Shown here in pieces: positions 63,061-64,000 of a stretch of DNA of 64,000 nt. The stretch comes from Vanilla planifolia (lineage: Eukaryota > Streptophyta > Magnoliopsida > Asparagales > Orchidaceae): NCBI GenBank assembly GCA_023846275.1, contig CM043878.1:10795501-10859500 (forward strand). The letters are read 5' to 3'. A model generated the notes under the pieces. That model was given only the letters and a program-made list of their open reading frames with translations, was not told the DNA's origin and made no database searches. Each line of letters starts with the position of its first letter. Position 1 is the first letter of the stretch. A program made the translations under genes and the position numbers.

Positions 63061-64000
63061 TCATAAGACAAAATGTAATGTATAACCATTAGAGTTAAAT
63101 TTCAATTGAAGGTGATTAAGCATAATATCCATTGGATATGGTTTTTGGTGAAAGTAAAATGAATAAGAATGCAAAGAGTTATGAGTGGTGCATTGAAACA
63201 ATGGTGAATAAGACTAGGAGGGTATTTTTGGGAAAAACTAGTGCAATTAGCTTCGAACAAGTGCATACGAGTAAAAGAAAGAGGGAAAAGAAGAACCTCC
63301 AAGAGTTTGGAGGGAGTTTAAGGGGGCTAGAAATAAAGACAATCCAGAAGTTTTACGTATGTGCACTATATCACTCGAGAGCATTAAACAAAATTTGATC
63401 CTTAATGAGATAATTTCATAAAAAAGCATATGCAAACTTGTACAATATGTGTATATTTTAGCTAGTGATGCTTGTAAGTTTAAAACTTTCAAATGACATT
63501 ATTACTTAGTAAAATTTGAAGATATTTATATAGAGTAATTATTGTCAAGGTAGATGTCTAATGTATTGATATTTGCTAGTGAATGAAAAGGTTTAAAAAA
63601 TGTGACTAAAGAGTAATGGATTTCTTTAAAAATACCATTTTGCATGTATATGTTAATTTCTATGATGATTAAGCATGATATGTTTGGTCACATTAACTAG
63701 AAGTTTACCTATTCTTTCATGCCAATGTAAAATATATGCTCACAAAAAATGATAAGAAAAAAAAAGAAAGTTCAATTCTTAATCTGTAAAGATGAATTGA
63801 TGTAAGACAAATTAGATTTTTACGATAGTCTTATTTAAAGTCTATAATACTAAATGCTTAATCAATTGTTAGAAAATATAAAAAAATATTATACACTAAT
63901 TAAGGTTAGATTATGTATCTGACACTTTAGAATTGTTTAAAAATTGACATCCAAATTGTAGTATGGATTATTAAGCAAAGTAGCAACATATTAAGCATGG

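Larger units (their letters stand above)
58641..64000. other. Terminal intergenic stretch, AT-rich
   Basis: No gene could be supported. It contains an LTR-like promoter/poly(A) module near 60.03-60.09 kb, tandem satellite-like repeats at 62.2-63.06 kb, and otherwise AT-rich DNA. The open frames at 62.1-62.4 kb and 63.1-63.5 kb overlap on opposite strands and look random. Confidence 0.6.

Overview
This 64 kb window is plant nuclear DNA. Every gene has introns with plant-type GT..AG borders, and the spaces between genes are very AT-rich and full of decayed transposons. Several coding exons are strikingly GC-rich (third exon of the MYB gene, first exons of the WRC gene), which is typical of monocots, especially commelinids. 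The G-alpha C-terminus is not of the grass type, so a non-grass monocot such as Zingiberales (bananas, gingers) is my best guess. This is inference; no marker in the window fixes the species.

Six protein-coding genes can be assembled exon by exon, with splice phases that agree. (1) 17-4316, minus: F-box/LRR protein of the Arabidopsis At5g23340 type, two exons. (2) 5484-7332, plus: R2R3-MYB of the MIXTA/MYB17 group, three exons, head-to-head with gene 1. (3) 9584-17596, plus: WLIM2-type two-LIM-domain protein, five exons, with a frameshift in exon 1 and a 7.1 kb intron holding an old Ty3/gypsy element. (4) 19507-39029, minus: the heterotrimeric G-protein alpha subunit (GPA1/RGA1 orthologue), 13 exons, 384 residues, spread over 19.5 kb by three large introns filled with transposon debris. 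(5) 48984-51199, plus: ASCH-domain protein with a Gly/Arg-rich N-terminus, seven exons, one of them using a GC donor. (6) 55604-58467, minus: WRC zinc-finger protein, three exons, plus a second candidate first exon inside intron 1.

Repeat content: a gypsy element with diverged LTRs (about 11.06-16.46 kb); a duplicated unit of about 1.4 kb with a small LTR element carrying a tRNA-Met primer-binding site nested in one copy (20.15-23.7 kb); a copia gag remnant next to a Mutator-like transposase remnant (35.3-37.1 kb); a gypsy LTR with its polypurine tract upstream of the G-alpha gene (about 40.26-41.32 kb); a minisatellite (43.0-43.3 kb); a hAT transposase remnant (45.1-45.8 kb); and satellite-like repeats (62.2-63.06 kb).

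The genes are unrelated in function (protein turnover, transcription, cytoskeleton, G-protein signalling, RNA binding, transcription) and do not form a cluster. I see no CRISPR array, rRNA or convincing tRNA gene, and no wholly new system. The observations most worth following up are the twin first exons of the WRC gene, the LIM frameshift, an Asp-to-Ile change in G-alpha, and the nested transposon architecture of the introns.
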